From Streptosporangium sandarakinum (GTDB lineage Bacteria; Actinomycetota; Actinomycetes; Streptosporangiales; Streptosporangiaceae), in contig NZ_JACCCO010000002.1 in NCBI RefSeq assembly GCF_013409935.1, positions 1 through 64,000 of the forward strand: DNA of 64,000 bases. Direction: 5' to 3'. The notes below the pieces were generated by a model, which saw nothing but the letters and a program-made list of their open reading frames with translations, did not search any database and was not told the DNA's origin. Within the stretch, counting starts at the first letter, position 1, and every line of letters begins with the position of its first letter. Below, in pieces: positions 16,441 to 24,148 of the stretch. A program made the position numbers and the translations under genes.

Positions 16441-17106
16441 TCAGCCGGTGGGCCGTTCGGGGGCGGCGTGCCGGGCGGACGGCGGGGCCTGTGCGGGGCC
16501 GGTGAGGTCCCGCAGTTCGTCGAGCAGGGCGTGCAGCCTGCTGATCTGACCGTCGAGCGCGTCCTTGAGGTCACCGCCGGATGCGGTGACGACGGCGCGC
16601 AGGCTCTGGATCCGCTCGTTCAGGACCTCGGGGGAGACGGCGGGGTCCCGGGGATGCCGTGTCGAGGCGTCGCACCAGGCGGCGCGTTCCAGTTGCCCGG
16701 CCGTACGGCGGGCCTGTTCCAGGATCGCCTGGGCCTCCTGATGGGCCAGGGCGAGGGCGCGGTCGGCCGCCTGCCGGACGATGTCGGAGACGTGGGCGCC
16801 CTCACCGCCGGCCGCCCGCTCGCCGTTCCCGTTCACCGCGGCGCGGGCCCGTAGCTCCGCGTTGTCGCGCAGCACCCGGATCAGGGTGGTCTCGACCTGT
16901 CCGAGGAACTGGTCGACCTCGGTCAGGTCGTAGCCCTCACGCAGCCGGACGACGGTGAACACCTGGTTGCGTACCGCGGCGGGGGTCAGCAGTCCCGCGG
17001 CCGCGGGCGGGTCGGGGAGCGCCGGCGCGGCCGGCGGGCCGTCCTGTCCGGCGTGCTCGGCAGATCCGTGTCCGTGTCCGTGTTCTTCGCCCATGGACGT
17101 CTTCAC
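16441..17106 (-). CDS. DivIVA-domain protein with His-rich N-terminus
   Basis: The 221-residue protein begins GEEHGHGHGSAEHAGQDG, a potential metal-binding stretch. After a Pro/Ala linker comes a DivIVA-like N-terminal module (VRNQVFTVVRLREGYDLTEV, then DQFLGQVETTLIRVLRDNAE). The rest is predicted coiled coil (ADRALALAHQEAQAILEQAR and beyond). DivIVA proteins mark curved membrane and hyphal tips. The His-rich start, next to a ZIP transporter, suggests a metal-linked variant (inference). ATG 17094 (MGEEHG) is an alternative start. It lies about 150 nt upstream of the ZIP gene on the same strand. Confidence 0.78.
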   Translation of the reverse strand: MKTSMGEEHGHGHGSAEHAGQDGPPAAPALPDPPAAAGLLTPAAVRNQVFTVVRLREGYDLTEVDQFLGQVETTLIRVLRDNAELRARAAVNGNGERAAGGEGAHVSDIVRQAADRALALAHQEAQAILEQARRTAGQLERAAWCDASTRHPRDPAVSPEVLNERIQSLRAVVTASGGDLKDALDGQISRLHALLDELRDLTGPAQAPPSARHAAPERPTG

Positions 17107-17277
17107 CGTTCTTTCGCCGTTTCGAGGTTCCGAGGTTCCGAGATGAGCTGGAAAAGGGACAGAAGGGGTCGGGCGTGTGTTCCACCGGTCGCGGGTTCGC
17201 GTGTTTCCGCCGGGGGCCCGCCATCGGGCTCTCCTCGCCGAGGACGGTGAGAACCCGATGGCGGGCGGTACCGGTGA

Positions 17278-17460
17278 TCAGTCGTGGCCGCAGGGGCAGT
17301 CGTCGTCCCCGTGGCCGTCGTCCCCGTGGCCGTCACCGCCGTGGTGGTGGGGGTGCCGGTCACCCCACTGCGGATGGGCGACGCGCTGATCGGCCGGAAT
17401 GTCACAGCCGGTGCCGGCGCACTGCGGGTCCCGGGCCGGGGTGCCAGGTTCGTCTGTCAT
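17278..17460 (-). CDS. His/Asp/Cys-rich small metal-binding protein
   Basis: The 60-residue protein starts at ATG 17460, with GGAGG 7 nt upstream. It reads MTDEPGTPARDPQCAGTGCD and ends in a His/Gly/Asp-rich tail (HPHHHGGDGHGDDGHGDD) closed by CPCGH. Two Cys pairs and about ten His suggest a zinc, nickel or copper buffer or chaperone. Its position between metal-transport genes supports this. I do not know a named family. Confidence 0.7.
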   Translation of the reverse strand: MTDEPGTPARDPQCAGTGCDIPADQRVAHPQWGDRHPHHHGGDGHGDDGHGDDDCPCGHD

Positions 17461-17612
17461 GGAAACGCCTCCGGTGTGTTCTGTTCGCTGAGATCGCACC
17501 TGGGTCGATGGGGTCGCCGCGGAAGACCACGGCGCGGAACGCGATACCGGGCGCGACGCCGCCTTCGCGGCGAGGAGCGCGGCCCGGCGGCCGGCCGGCG
17601 CCGCCGGGCGGG

Positions 17613-18026
17613 TCACCTCCGGCTCACCCGGCGCAGGTAGTAGCCGAAGGACCAACCGGACGTGCCGGTGGGGGTCTTGACGGCGATCCAGCCGTGGCGG
17701 GCGGTGCAGGAGCCGTAGACGCGGCCGTCGGCCACCCGTAGCCGTCCGATGGGCCGGCGGTTCAGCCCCGGTCCGGAGCGGACGCGCAAGAAGCTGCCGC
17801 GCCGTACATGGACGACCCGGTAGCCGCAGGTGCGCGCCGAGGAGGTGGTGGCGCCGGCGGCGGGAGGGTTGACACCGGTGGGCCGGGGGGCGGCGGTGGT
17901 GGGGGTGCCGATGCCGGTGGGCCCGGGGCTGCCGGAGTCGGCCTGCGCGGATGGAACGCCGATCGCGAGCAGGCCGGCCGCGGCGCATGCGGCCAGCGCG
18001 GGGAGGATCCGCTGGGTGTTTCGCAT
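17613..18026 (-). CDS. Secreted SH3-like (SH3b) protein
   Basis: The 137-residue protein has a signal peptide (MRNTQRILPALAACAAAGLL, cleavage near AQADS), a Pro/Thr/Gly-rich linker, and a bacterial SH3-like domain of about 65 residues (RRGSFLRVRSGPGLNRRPIG, ending GTSGWSFGYYLRRV). SH3b domains usually bind cell-wall peptides. ATG 18026, with AAGGAAAAG upstream, fits better than the earlier frame start at 18050. Whether it belongs to the metal block is unclear. Confidence 0.72.
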   Translation of the reverse strand: MRNTQRILPALAACAAAGLLAIGVPSAQADSGSPGPTGIGTPTTAAPRPTGVNPPAAGATTSSARTCGYRVVHVRRGSFLRVRSGPGLNRRPIGRLRVADGRVYGSCTARHGWIAVKTPTGTSGWSFGYYLRRVSRR

Positions 18027-18262
18027 GGGACTTTTCCTTCCGGTGAGCATCGCCGTAACCGGTTGAGCGCCGGGGGCCGGACGGGTCTAATGGGGATCGA
18101 CCTGCGATGTTCACTCTTCGTGGTTACCCGACTACTGAAGCATCACACATATGAGCAACCATGCAAGTGAGGTTTCGCTCTCCTTCAGGGTCGAAGGTCT
18201 GCGTAGTCGGACAATCACCGAGTGCATTGACGGACGACAGGAGAGTCCTCACAATTGCACAG

Positions 18263-18664
18263 GTGAACAGTCATTCAGTTGTTCCTCTGCGGCCGGACCG
18301 CGACTGCTCGGTCACGGTGGTCGACGCCGAACGGGTGGCCGGCGTCCGCGAGGCGCTGCCGGCGGACGGGTCCATCGAGGAGCTGGCCCAGATCTTCGGA
18401 CTGCTGGCCGACCCCCGGCGGCTGCGGCTGATCGCCGCCCTGCTCGAAGGCGGCGAGATGTGCGTGTGCGACCTGACCGCGATCACCGGCCACAGCATGT
18501 CGGCCGCCTCGCACGCGCTGCGGCTGCTGCGCGCCAAGCGGGTGGTGAAGGTGCGCCGCAGCGGCCGGATGGCCTACTACCGGCTCGCCGACTCCCACGT
18601 GCGGATGCTGCTCGACGTGGCCCTCGCCCACATCAGGCACGAACAAGGAGAACGCGATGACTGA
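18263..18664 (+). CDS. ArsR/SmtB-family metal sensor
   Basis: The 133-residue repressor has the ArsR winged helix (IFGLLADPRRLRLIAALLEG, then LTAITGHSMSAASHALRLLR). It carries two candidate metal sites: CVCDL on the alpha-3 helix, and Asp/His ligands on the last helix (DSHVRMLLDVALAHIRHE), like the alpha-5 site of SmtB and NmtR. The likely ligand is zinc, cobalt or nickel. I start it at GTG 18263, which gives the family length; earlier starts add nonconserved residues. It overlaps the CDF exporter gene by 8 nt and should repress the pair until metal rises. Confidence 0.88.
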   Translation: MNSHSVVPLRPDRDCSVTVVDAERVAGVREALPADGSIEELAQIFGLLADPRRLRLIAALLEGGEMCVCDLTAITGHSMSAASHALRLLRAKRVVKVRRSGRMAYYRLADSHVRMLLDVALAHIRHEQGERDD

Positions 18665-19745
18665 CCTGCACACCTCCGGCCTGCACGGCGCCGGCGAGCC
18701 CGGCCCTTCCGCCCCCCGCGGACACGGCCACGGACACGGGCACGGGCACGCAGTCAGCGCACAGGCCGACCGCCGCTACCTGACGGGTGCGCTCGCCCTG
18801 ATCGTCGTCTTCATGGCGGCCGAGGTGGTCGTCGGCGTCATCGCCCGCTCCCTCGCGCTGATCTCCGACGCCGGGCACATGCTGACCGACGCCTTCGCCA
18901 TCGTCTTCGCCCTGGCGGCGATGCGGATCGCCGCCCGCCCGCCGCGGGGCGGATTCACCTACGGCCTCAAACGCGCCGAGATCGTCTCCGCCCAGCTCAA
19001 CGGCATCACCCTGCTGCTGCTGGCCGCCTACTTCGTCTACGAGGGCGTCCACCGGCTCATCGCCCCTCCGCAGGTCGCCGGCGGCTACATGCTGGCCACC
19101 GGGCTGGCCGGCATCGCCGTCAACCTCGCCGCGACCTGGCTGCTGCGCAGGGCCGACCGGTCCAGCCTCAACGTCGAAGGCGCCTTCCAGCACATCCTCA
19201 ACGACCTGTACGCCTTCATCGCCACCACCGCGGCCGGGGCGGTCATCATGGCGACGGGCTGGGCGCGGGCCGACGCCGTCGCCGCCCTGGTGGTGGCCGC
19301 CCTGATGCTCAAGGCCGGCTGGGGCCTGGTGCGCGACGCGGGCCGCGTCTTCATGGAGGCCGCCCCCGTGGGCGTCAGCCCCGCCGAGATCGGCCGCAGG
19401 GCCGCCGCCCTGCCCCACGTCGTCGAGGTCCACGACCTGCACGTGTGGGAGGTCACCTCCGGCTACCCGGCGATGTCGGCGCACATCCTGGTCGCCCCGG
19501 GAGCCGACTGCCACGCCGTACGGCAGGCCGTCGAGCACCTCCTGCACGACGGCTACGGCATCAGGCACACCACCCTGCAGGTCGATCACGCCCCGGCCGA
19601 GCCGCCCGCCGACGACTCCGGCGCGTTCCACTGCGCGGACCCGCACGGCCCCGCCCACCGATCCGAGGACCCGCCGCCTCCCGGCGGGTCGCCGGCGAGA
19701 CGGGCATCCGCCGGTGCGGTGCTCGGTCGCGTCGCCGACCGATGA
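18657..19745 (+). CDS. Cation diffusion facilitator (CzcD/ZnT-type metal exporter)
   Basis: The 362-residue protein starts with a His-rich tail (GHGHGHGHGHAVSAQADRRY). The CDF six-helix domain follows with both metal-site motifs: DAGHMLTDAF in TM2 and HILNDLYAF in TM5. The cytoplasmic alpha/beta domain contains HDLHVWEVTSGYPAMSAH. It exports Zn2+, Co2+ or Ni2+ in exchange for protons. It is co-translated with the upstream ArsR sensor, and the pair is the export counterpart of the nearby ZIP importer. Confidence 0.93.
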   Translation: MTDLHTSGLHGAGEPGPSAPRGHGHGHGHGHAVSAQADRRYLTGALALIVVFMAAEVVVGVIARSLALISDAGHMLTDAFAIVFALAAMRIAARPPRGGFTYGLKRAEIVSAQLNGITLLLLAAYFVYEGVHRLIAPPQVAGGYMLATGLAGIAVNLAATWLLRRADRSSLNVEGAFQHILNDLYAFIATTAAGAVIMATGWARADAVAALVVAALMLKAGWGLVRDAGRVFMEAAPVGVSPAEIGRRAAALPHVVEVHDLHVWEVTSGYPAMSAHILVAPGADCHAVRQAVEHLLHDGYGIRHTTLQVDHAPAEPPADDSGAFHCADPHGPAHRSEDPPPPGGSPARRASAGAVLGRVADR

Positions 19746-19759
19746 CAGTGTTCCCGCAC

Positions 19760-19797
19760 ACGTCATAGGCGTCAGGATATCCTGACGCCTATGACGT
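19760..19797. promoter_or_regulatory. 38-bp perfect palindrome spanning a start codon
   Basis: The left arm ACGTCATAGGCGTCAGGAT is followed directly by its exact complement, without a loop. The right arm contains ATG 19791 of the next gene. It could be an operator for a dimeric or tetrameric regulator, or an RNA hairpin that hides the start. Such a perfect 38-bp match is very unlikely by chance. Confidence 0.8.
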
Positions 19798-20267
19798 TCA
19801 AGTGCCCCGATATTCCCAGCCACGAGGGCTTCGCCGCTCCGGTGCTCCCCAACGGGGATCCGGCCTCGTCCGGCGGCGCCTTCACCAAGACCTTCGTCGG
19901 CTACCAGGCCGGATGTTCATGCGGATGGACCGACCAGCGCCGGTTCCCGCCCACGGCGGAGGGGGCCAAGGAGACGGAGTATCGATGGTGGAGCAGGCAC
20001 GCCGCTCCGCTGATCGCCGCCGCGCCACCCGGCGAGCTGGTGACGAAGTCGAATCTCCTGTGCGAGCGGATCGTCAAGCTCGCCGCCGAACGTCCTCTCG
20101 CCGCCCTCACGCTGCTGTCTCAGATGGAGAGCTGGCAGCGCACCCTGCTCGACCAGGTCGTCGCCGGCGCCCGGGAGGCCGGCGCCTCCTGGACGCAGGT
20201 GGGGGAGGCGATGGGGATCTCCAAGCAGAGTGCTCACGAACGGTTCAGGGGGCACGTGAGCACGTGA
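19791..20267 (+). CDS. Uncharacterised protein with C-terminal HTH-like helix pair
   Basis: The 158-residue protein begins MTFKCPDIPSHEGFAAPVLP. Its middle has a Cys-containing strand (CSCGWTDQRRFPPTAEGAKE), and its last 30 residues (GASWTQVGEAMGISKQSAHE) have the pattern of a helix-turn-helix used by sigma-like and antitoxin-like proteins. The 38-bp palindrome over its start codon is consistent with autoregulation through that HTH (inference). It is the only start giving this protein and has no SD sequence, so the message may be leaderless. I do not recognise a named family. Confidence 0.65.
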   Translation: MTFKCPDIPSHEGFAAPVLPNGDPASSGGAFTKTFVGYQAGCSCGWTDQRRFPPTAEGAKETEYRWWSRHAAPLIAAAPPGELVTKSNLLCERIVKLAAERPLAALTLLSQMESWQRTLLDQVVAGAREAGASWTQVGEAMGISKQSAHERFRGHVST

Positions 20268-20553
20268 TGCGACCCGCCGGGCGCCTTCCCGGCGCCGACC
20301 GGTGAGGCCGGCGGGGCCGGGGAATCGTCTACCGGTGGCCGGGGTCGTACGGCATCTACCGGGGCTCCCACATCAACCCGGCCCCAGACGATCCTCATCT
20401 TGAGTGGCGATCGACAGCGGGTCCTTGACCGGGCAGAGGCCGTGCCGGCCGAGCGGCACCGACCACGCCGCATCGGGGCATCGCGCGGGAACGGGCCTGG
20501 TGTGCGCCCACGTCACGGTGCGCTCTTTTGCGCCCGCTCTTCCCCGAGAGGTT

Positions 20554-21003
20554 TCAGGCATCGGTCAGGTCACGCTGCCGCCAGGCCACGATCGCCGAGG
20601 GCAGCAGGACCAACGTGATGATCGCACCGGCGATCAGCGGCTCCCAGGTCACCGTCACCAGTCGGCGGTCGGCCATGGCCGCCGCGAATAGCAGCCCGAG
20701 CATCACCCCGTTGGCCGAATAGGCGATGCGCAACGCCTCCCGCACCTCGCCGCGCTCGCGCTCGTCCAGATCGCCGTCGGCGATCTCCGCGGTCCGATGG
20801 GTCGCCCGGCGCAGTGCCACGAACACGATGGCCGCGACCGCCACCGCCGCCAGACCCGCGATCATCGAGATCGCGGAGTCCTGATCGGTGAGCGCGGTCA
20901 CCGCCAGCAACACCATCGGGGCGGCGGCGAGCACCGCCAGCACCCGGCGGACCGTACTGCGCGCGAGCCGTAACGGCCCGGCTCCTGCGGACGTGTTCAT
21001 CAC
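20554..21003 (-). CDS. Four-helix membrane protein, partner of XRE regulator
   Basis: The 149-residue protein has four predicted transmembrane helices: VLAVLAAAPMVLLAVTAL, ISMIAGLAAVAVAAIVFVAL, GVMLGLLFAAAMA and LIAGAIITLVLLPSAIVAW. A charged cytoplasmic loop (RRATHRTAEIADGDLDERER) lies between the second and third. It overlaps the XRE gene by 4 nt. XRE-membrane-protein pairs of this kind are widespread, but their role is unresolved. Confidence 0.7.
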   Translation of the reverse strand: MMNTSAGAGPLRLARSTVRRVLAVLAAAPMVLLAVTALTDQDSAISMIAGLAAVAVAAIVFVALRRATHRTAEIADGDLDERERGEVREALRIAYSANGVMLGLLFAAAMADRRLVTVTWEPLIAGAIITLVLLPSAIVAWRQRDLTDA

Positions 21004-21257
21004 TGACCTCCGTAGAGCTGCTGCGACATCGGCTGGAACGGGTGTCGGGAGAAGACGGCCTCGACCGGCAACTGGAAGAACTCACAGATCTTCAAGGCCA
21101 GGTCGAGGGACGGCCCGTAGTCACCGCGTTCCAGGAACCCGATGGTCTGCGGGTTCACCCCCACCGCCTCGGCGACCTCGGCTCGTGACACGCCGCGCTC
21201 GGCGCGGAGCACCGCGATCCGGTTATGGAGGTCCGTTCGCTTCTCCTTGCCACCCAC
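21000..21257 (-). CDS. XRE-family HTH regulator
   Basis: The 85-residue protein has a Cro/CI helix-turn-helix over most of its length (LHNRIAVLRAERGVSRAEVA, then VGVNPQTIGFLERGDYGPSL). GTG 21257 gives a start just before the fold (MGGKEKRTDLHN). The upstream in-frame extension to 21350 reads through the palindromic operator and is unlikely. It is co-translated with the membrane protein and should bind the 26-bp palindrome directly upstream. Confidence 0.82.
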   Translation of the reverse strand: MGGKEKRTDLHNRIAVLRAERGVSRAEVAEAVGVNPQTIGFLERGDYGPSLDLALKICEFFQLPVEAVFSRHPFQPMSQQLYGGQ

Positions 21258-21261
21258 ATAA

Positions 21262-21287
21262 AAAGCATTGCGTATACGCAATGCTTT
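21262..21287. promoter_or_regulatory. 26-bp perfect palindromic operator before the XRE gene
   Basis: AAAGCATTGCGTA is followed directly by its complement TACGCAATGCTTT, 5 bp before the GTG of the XRE gene. The position over the promoter or 5' leader suggests autorepression. Confidence 0.75.
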
Positions 21288-21484
21288 GTAAAGAGAAGGC
21301 AAGAGAAGAGCGTTGATGACCACCCCGGACCGCGGGTTCATCGAGGTCATCGCCGCGGAGTGAAAGAGCGTCTCCGTTCGAGCGAGGTCCGGCCCATGGC
21401 GGCCTCACGGAGCGCGCCGCGCTCCAGGAGGGCGGAGAACGCCGAGCCTGACCGGTCACCAGGCGGTACCGAACCGATACGGCG

Positions 21485-21600
21485 TCACACCAGGCCGCCA
21501 TCGGCCGTGAGGTTCTGGCCGGTCAGCCACGCCGCGTCCGGGCTGAGCAGCAGCGCGACGACGCTGGGCCCCTGCCGCACGGTCGCGACGGTGCACGCCC
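21485..21600 (-). pseudogene. C-terminal remnant of an SDR oxidoreductase
   Basis: The minus frame reads VALLLSPDAAWLTGQNLTAD then GGLV and stop, the canonical end of short-chain dehydrogenases (SDxAxxITGQ, then DGG). Everything upstream, including the Rossmann GxxxGxG and the catalytic Tyr-Lys, is missing. It lies at the junction with the sugar genes. Confidence 0.65.
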
Positions 21601-21632
21601 CGGCCTCGGCCGCCAGCGAGCGGGTGCCTCCG

Positions 21633-21790
21633 ATGGCCAGGGTCGAACATCTCGACGACGAGCGGTGCCTCCTGCACATCGGCGCCGCCACTCCGCTGAC
21701 GCCGGCCGTCTATCTCGCCGCGCTCGGCCTGCCGTTCACCGTGGACGGGCCGGCCGCGTTGCCGGAGGCGGCACCGGGTGCGACGGGTGC
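21633..21790 (+). pseudogene. C-terminal remnant of a WYL-type regulator
   Basis: The plus frame reads ARVEHLDDERCLLHIGAATP and LAALGLPFTVDGPAALPEAA, the usual C-terminal (WCX) end of YafY-like regulators, which often sit divergent to SDR genes. The N-terminal HTH and WYL parts are absent. It fits a decayed SDR-regulator pair beside the cluster border. Confidence 0.5.
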
Positions 21791-21806
21791 GGAGGGCCGC
21801 CGCGGA

Positions 21807-22442
21807 TCACCACCCGGCGGCGGGTGCCCGGTGGTGGTCCAGGCAGTCCTGATAGGAAGGCAGCAGGCCGCGCTCCAGTGCCTCCCGCAGGGTCGGCGCC
21901 GCCGCGTCGCCTGGCGACAGGATCGGCGGCTCCGGCGTCCGGAACGGCAGCCCGATCTCCGGATCGAGAGGGTTCACCGTGATCACGTCCCGCGGGCGGT
22001 AGGTCTCCGAGCACTGGTACTGCACGCAGGTGTCGTCCTCCAGCGCCAGGAACGCGTGGCCCAGCCCCTCGGAGAGGTAGACGCAGGCCCGGCTGCGGTG
22101 GTCGAGCACGGTCACCTCGTACCGGCCGAAGGTGGGGGAGCCGGCCCGCAGGTCGACCACCGCGTCGAGCACCGCGCCGCGCACGCACGTCACGAGCTTC
22201 GCCAGCCCCGGCGGGACCACCGCGCCGTGGATGCCGCGCAGCACCCCGCGGTGCGACACCGAGAAGTTGGTCTGCACGACCTTCGGCGGGTGGCCCAGCG
22301 CCTCGGCCAGGACGTCCTCCCGGTACGCCTCGTAGAACGTGCCGCGCTCGTCGTCGAACCTCTCGGCCGTGACCAGGAACGCCCCCGGTACGGCCATCTG
22401 CCGGACATGCATGCTGCGGGTGTGAACGTCGCGAACAGCCAT
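21807..22442 (-). CDS. dTDP-4-keto-6-deoxyhexose 3,5-epimerase (RmlC family)
   Basis: The 211-residue cupin has the RmlC signature FSVSHRGVLRGIHGAVVPPG with the catalytic His. VRGAVLDAVVDLRAGSPTFG and YLSEGLGHAFLALEDDTCVQ follow, the latter in the substrate-pocket region. It epimerises C5, and C3 if the substrate allows, of a 4-keto sugar nucleotide, giving the L-series. Its ATG lies 6 nt from a -10 preceded by SARP-type repeats and has no SD, so the message is probably leaderless. It diverges from the 2,3-dehydratase. It may act after C2 deoxygenation, as in L-oleandrose or L-digitoxose type routes. Confidence 0.9.
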   Translation of the reverse strand: MAVRDVHTRSMHVRQMAVPGAFLVTAERFDDERGTFYEAYREDVLAEALGHPPKVVQTNFSVSHRGVLRGIHGAVVPPGLAKLVTCVRGAVLDAVVDLRAGSPTFGRYEVTVLDHRSRACVYLSEGLGHAFLALEDDTCVQYQCSETYRPRDVITVNPLDPEIGLPFRTPEPPILSPGDAAAPTLREALERGLLPSYQDCLDHHRAPAAGW

Positions 22443-22448
22443 GGCGGC

Positions 22449-22491
22449 AGGCTAGGAGGGCGTGCTCGAAGCCGGTTCGAATACCGGTCGG
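22449..22491 (-). promoter_or_regulatory. SARP-type promoter of the epimerase gene (leaderless)
   Basis: Read on the minus strand, the heptamers CCGACCG, TCGAACC and TCGAGCA recur every 11 bp. They are followed by exactly 8 bp and the -10 TAGCCT, which lies 6 nt before ATG 22442. This is the textbook geometry for SARP activators. There is no SD. Confidence 0.7.
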
Positions 22492-22673
22492 AGCCGGGCT
22501 GAGCCGGGCTGAGCCGGGCGGCGGCGGCCCGGCCGGGTCCGCGGCGGTCTCCGGACGGCATCCGCCGGCCCCGGACGACACCGGCCCCCGCACCGCGGCT
22601 CAGATGGATCCGCGAGCGGTTCTCGACCGGGTGCGCCGACGCTCGGGGCGTCGCCCTGTTCGCCACCGTCAGG

Positions 22674-24143
22674 ATGGGAACGTCCATGAGCAACGCCACC
22701 TTGACCCGGCACCCCGCCCAGCCCGCCGCGGTCGGCGGCCCCGACCTCGCCCGCCGGTTCGCCCGGTCGGCGCGCGTGACCGACAGCTGGGTCACCTCCA
22801 ACGACCACCTCGACACGTGGCTGGCCGAGCAGCACCGGGCCAACCGCTTCTCGGTGACCCCGATCCCGTTCTCCGGGCTGCGCGGCTGGCGTTTCCGGCC
22901 CGGCACCGGCAACCTGACGCACGACAGCGGCCGGTTCTTCAGCATCGAGGGCCTGCACGTGCGCACCGACTTCGAAGGCGGCGGCGACTGGTCCCAGCCG
23001 ATCATCAACCAGCCGGAGATCGGCATCCTCGGTCTCCTGGTCAAGGAGTTCGACGGCGTCCCGCACTTCCTCATGCAGGCCAAGATGGAGCCGGGCAACG
23101 TCAACACCATCCAGCTGTCGCCCACGGTGCAGGCCACCCGCAGCAACTACACCGGCGTGCACGGCGGCCGGCCTATCGACTACCTGGAGTTCTTCACCGA
23201 CCGCTCCCGTGCCGCCGTGCTCGTCGACGTGCTGCAGTCCGAGCAGGGGTCGTGGTTCCTGCGCAAGCGCAACCGCAACATGGTGGTGGAGACGACCGGT
23301 GAGGTGCCCGAGCACCCCGACTTCCGCTGGCTGACGCTGGGGCAGATCCACCGGCTGCTCCAGCGGGACAATGTGATCAACATGGACGCGCGGACGGTCC
23401 TGTCGTGCATTCCGCGGCTTCCGGACGGCGACGGCGACGAGATCGGGGACGACCCTGACCGCTATCGGGCGGCGCTGCGCGCGTCGCTGTCGCCGTCGGT
23501 GTGGGCGCTGCACACCGACGCCCACATCCTGCACTGGCTCACCGACCTCAAGTCCCGCCACGAGATGGTCCAGCGGCAGGACGGACTCGACACCGTCAAG
23601 GGCTGGCACCGGGACGACCACCAGATCGCCCACGAGAGCGGCCGGTACTTCAGGGTGATCGCCACCGAGGTGCACGCCGGCAACCGGGAGGTGCCCGCCT
23701 GGACCCAGCCGCTGGTCCAGCCGGTCGAGCGGGGCGTCAGCGCGTTCCTCACCCGGCCGATCGGCGGCGTGACGCACCTGCTGGTCCACGCCCGGGCCGA
23801 GGCCGGGTCGCGCGACGTGGTGGAGCTGGCCCCCACCGTCCAGCTCCAGCCGGGCAACTACGCCGGGCTGCCGCCCGAGCGCGTCCCCCGCTACCGCGAG
23901 GAGGCGCTGCGGCCCGACCCAGCCCGGCTGCGCTACGACACCGTGCAGTCGGAGGAGGGCGGCCGGTTCTACCACGCCGAGAACCGCAGCATGATCATCG
24001 ACGTCGGGGAGGGCTTCCCGCTGGAGACGCCGCCGGAGTTCTGCTGGATGACCCCACGGCAGATGAGCGCGCTGCTGCGGCACAGCTACTACGTCAGCAT
24101 CCAGGCGCGCAGCCTCTTCGCCGGTCTGCTGTCGCTGGCGTGA
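22674..24143 (+). CDS. NDP-hexose 2,3-dehydratase
   Basis: The 489-residue enzyme removes the C2 hydroxyl of a dTDP-4-keto-6-deoxyhexose, the first committed step to 2,6-dideoxysugars (family of EvaA and TylCVI). The family's two-fold internal repeat is visible: GWRFRPGTGNLTHDSGRFFS in the first half matches GWHRDDHQIAHESGRYFRVI in the second, and IQLSPTVQATRSNYT matches ELAPTVQLQPGNYA. ATG 22686 (MSNATL), with a better-placed purine-rich site, is an alternative start. It leads a plus-strand sugar operon; the next gene begins 5 nt after its stop. Confidence 0.93.
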   Translation: MGTSMSNATLTRHPAQPAAVGGPDLARRFARSARVTDSWVTSNDHLDTWLAEQHRANRFSVTPIPFSGLRGWRFRPGTGNLTHDSGRFFSIEGLHVRTDFEGGGDWSQPIINQPEIGILGLLVKEFDGVPHFLMQAKMEPGNVNTIQLSPTVQATRSNYTGVHGGRPIDYLEFFTDRSRAAVLVDVLQSEQGSWFLRKRNRNMVVETTGEVPEHPDFRWLTLGQIHRLLQRDNVINMDARTVLSCIPRLPDGDGDEIGDDPDRYRAALRASLSPSVWALHTDAHILHWLTDLKSRHEMVQRQDGLDTVKGWHRDDHQIAHESGRYFRVIATEVHAGNREVPAWTQPLVQPVERGVSAFLTRPIGGVTHLLVHARAEAGSRDVVELAPTVQLQPGNYAGLPPERVPRYREEALRPDPARLRYDTVQSEEGGRFYHAENRSMIIDVGEGFPLETPPEFCWMTPRQMSALLRHSYYVSIQARSLFAGLLSLA

Positions 24144-24148
24144 GAGCC

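Noticed and set aside
18120-18180. ArsR-type operator upstream of the metal sensor
   Set aside because: ATATGAGCA is present but the matching half-site is too degenerate to call.
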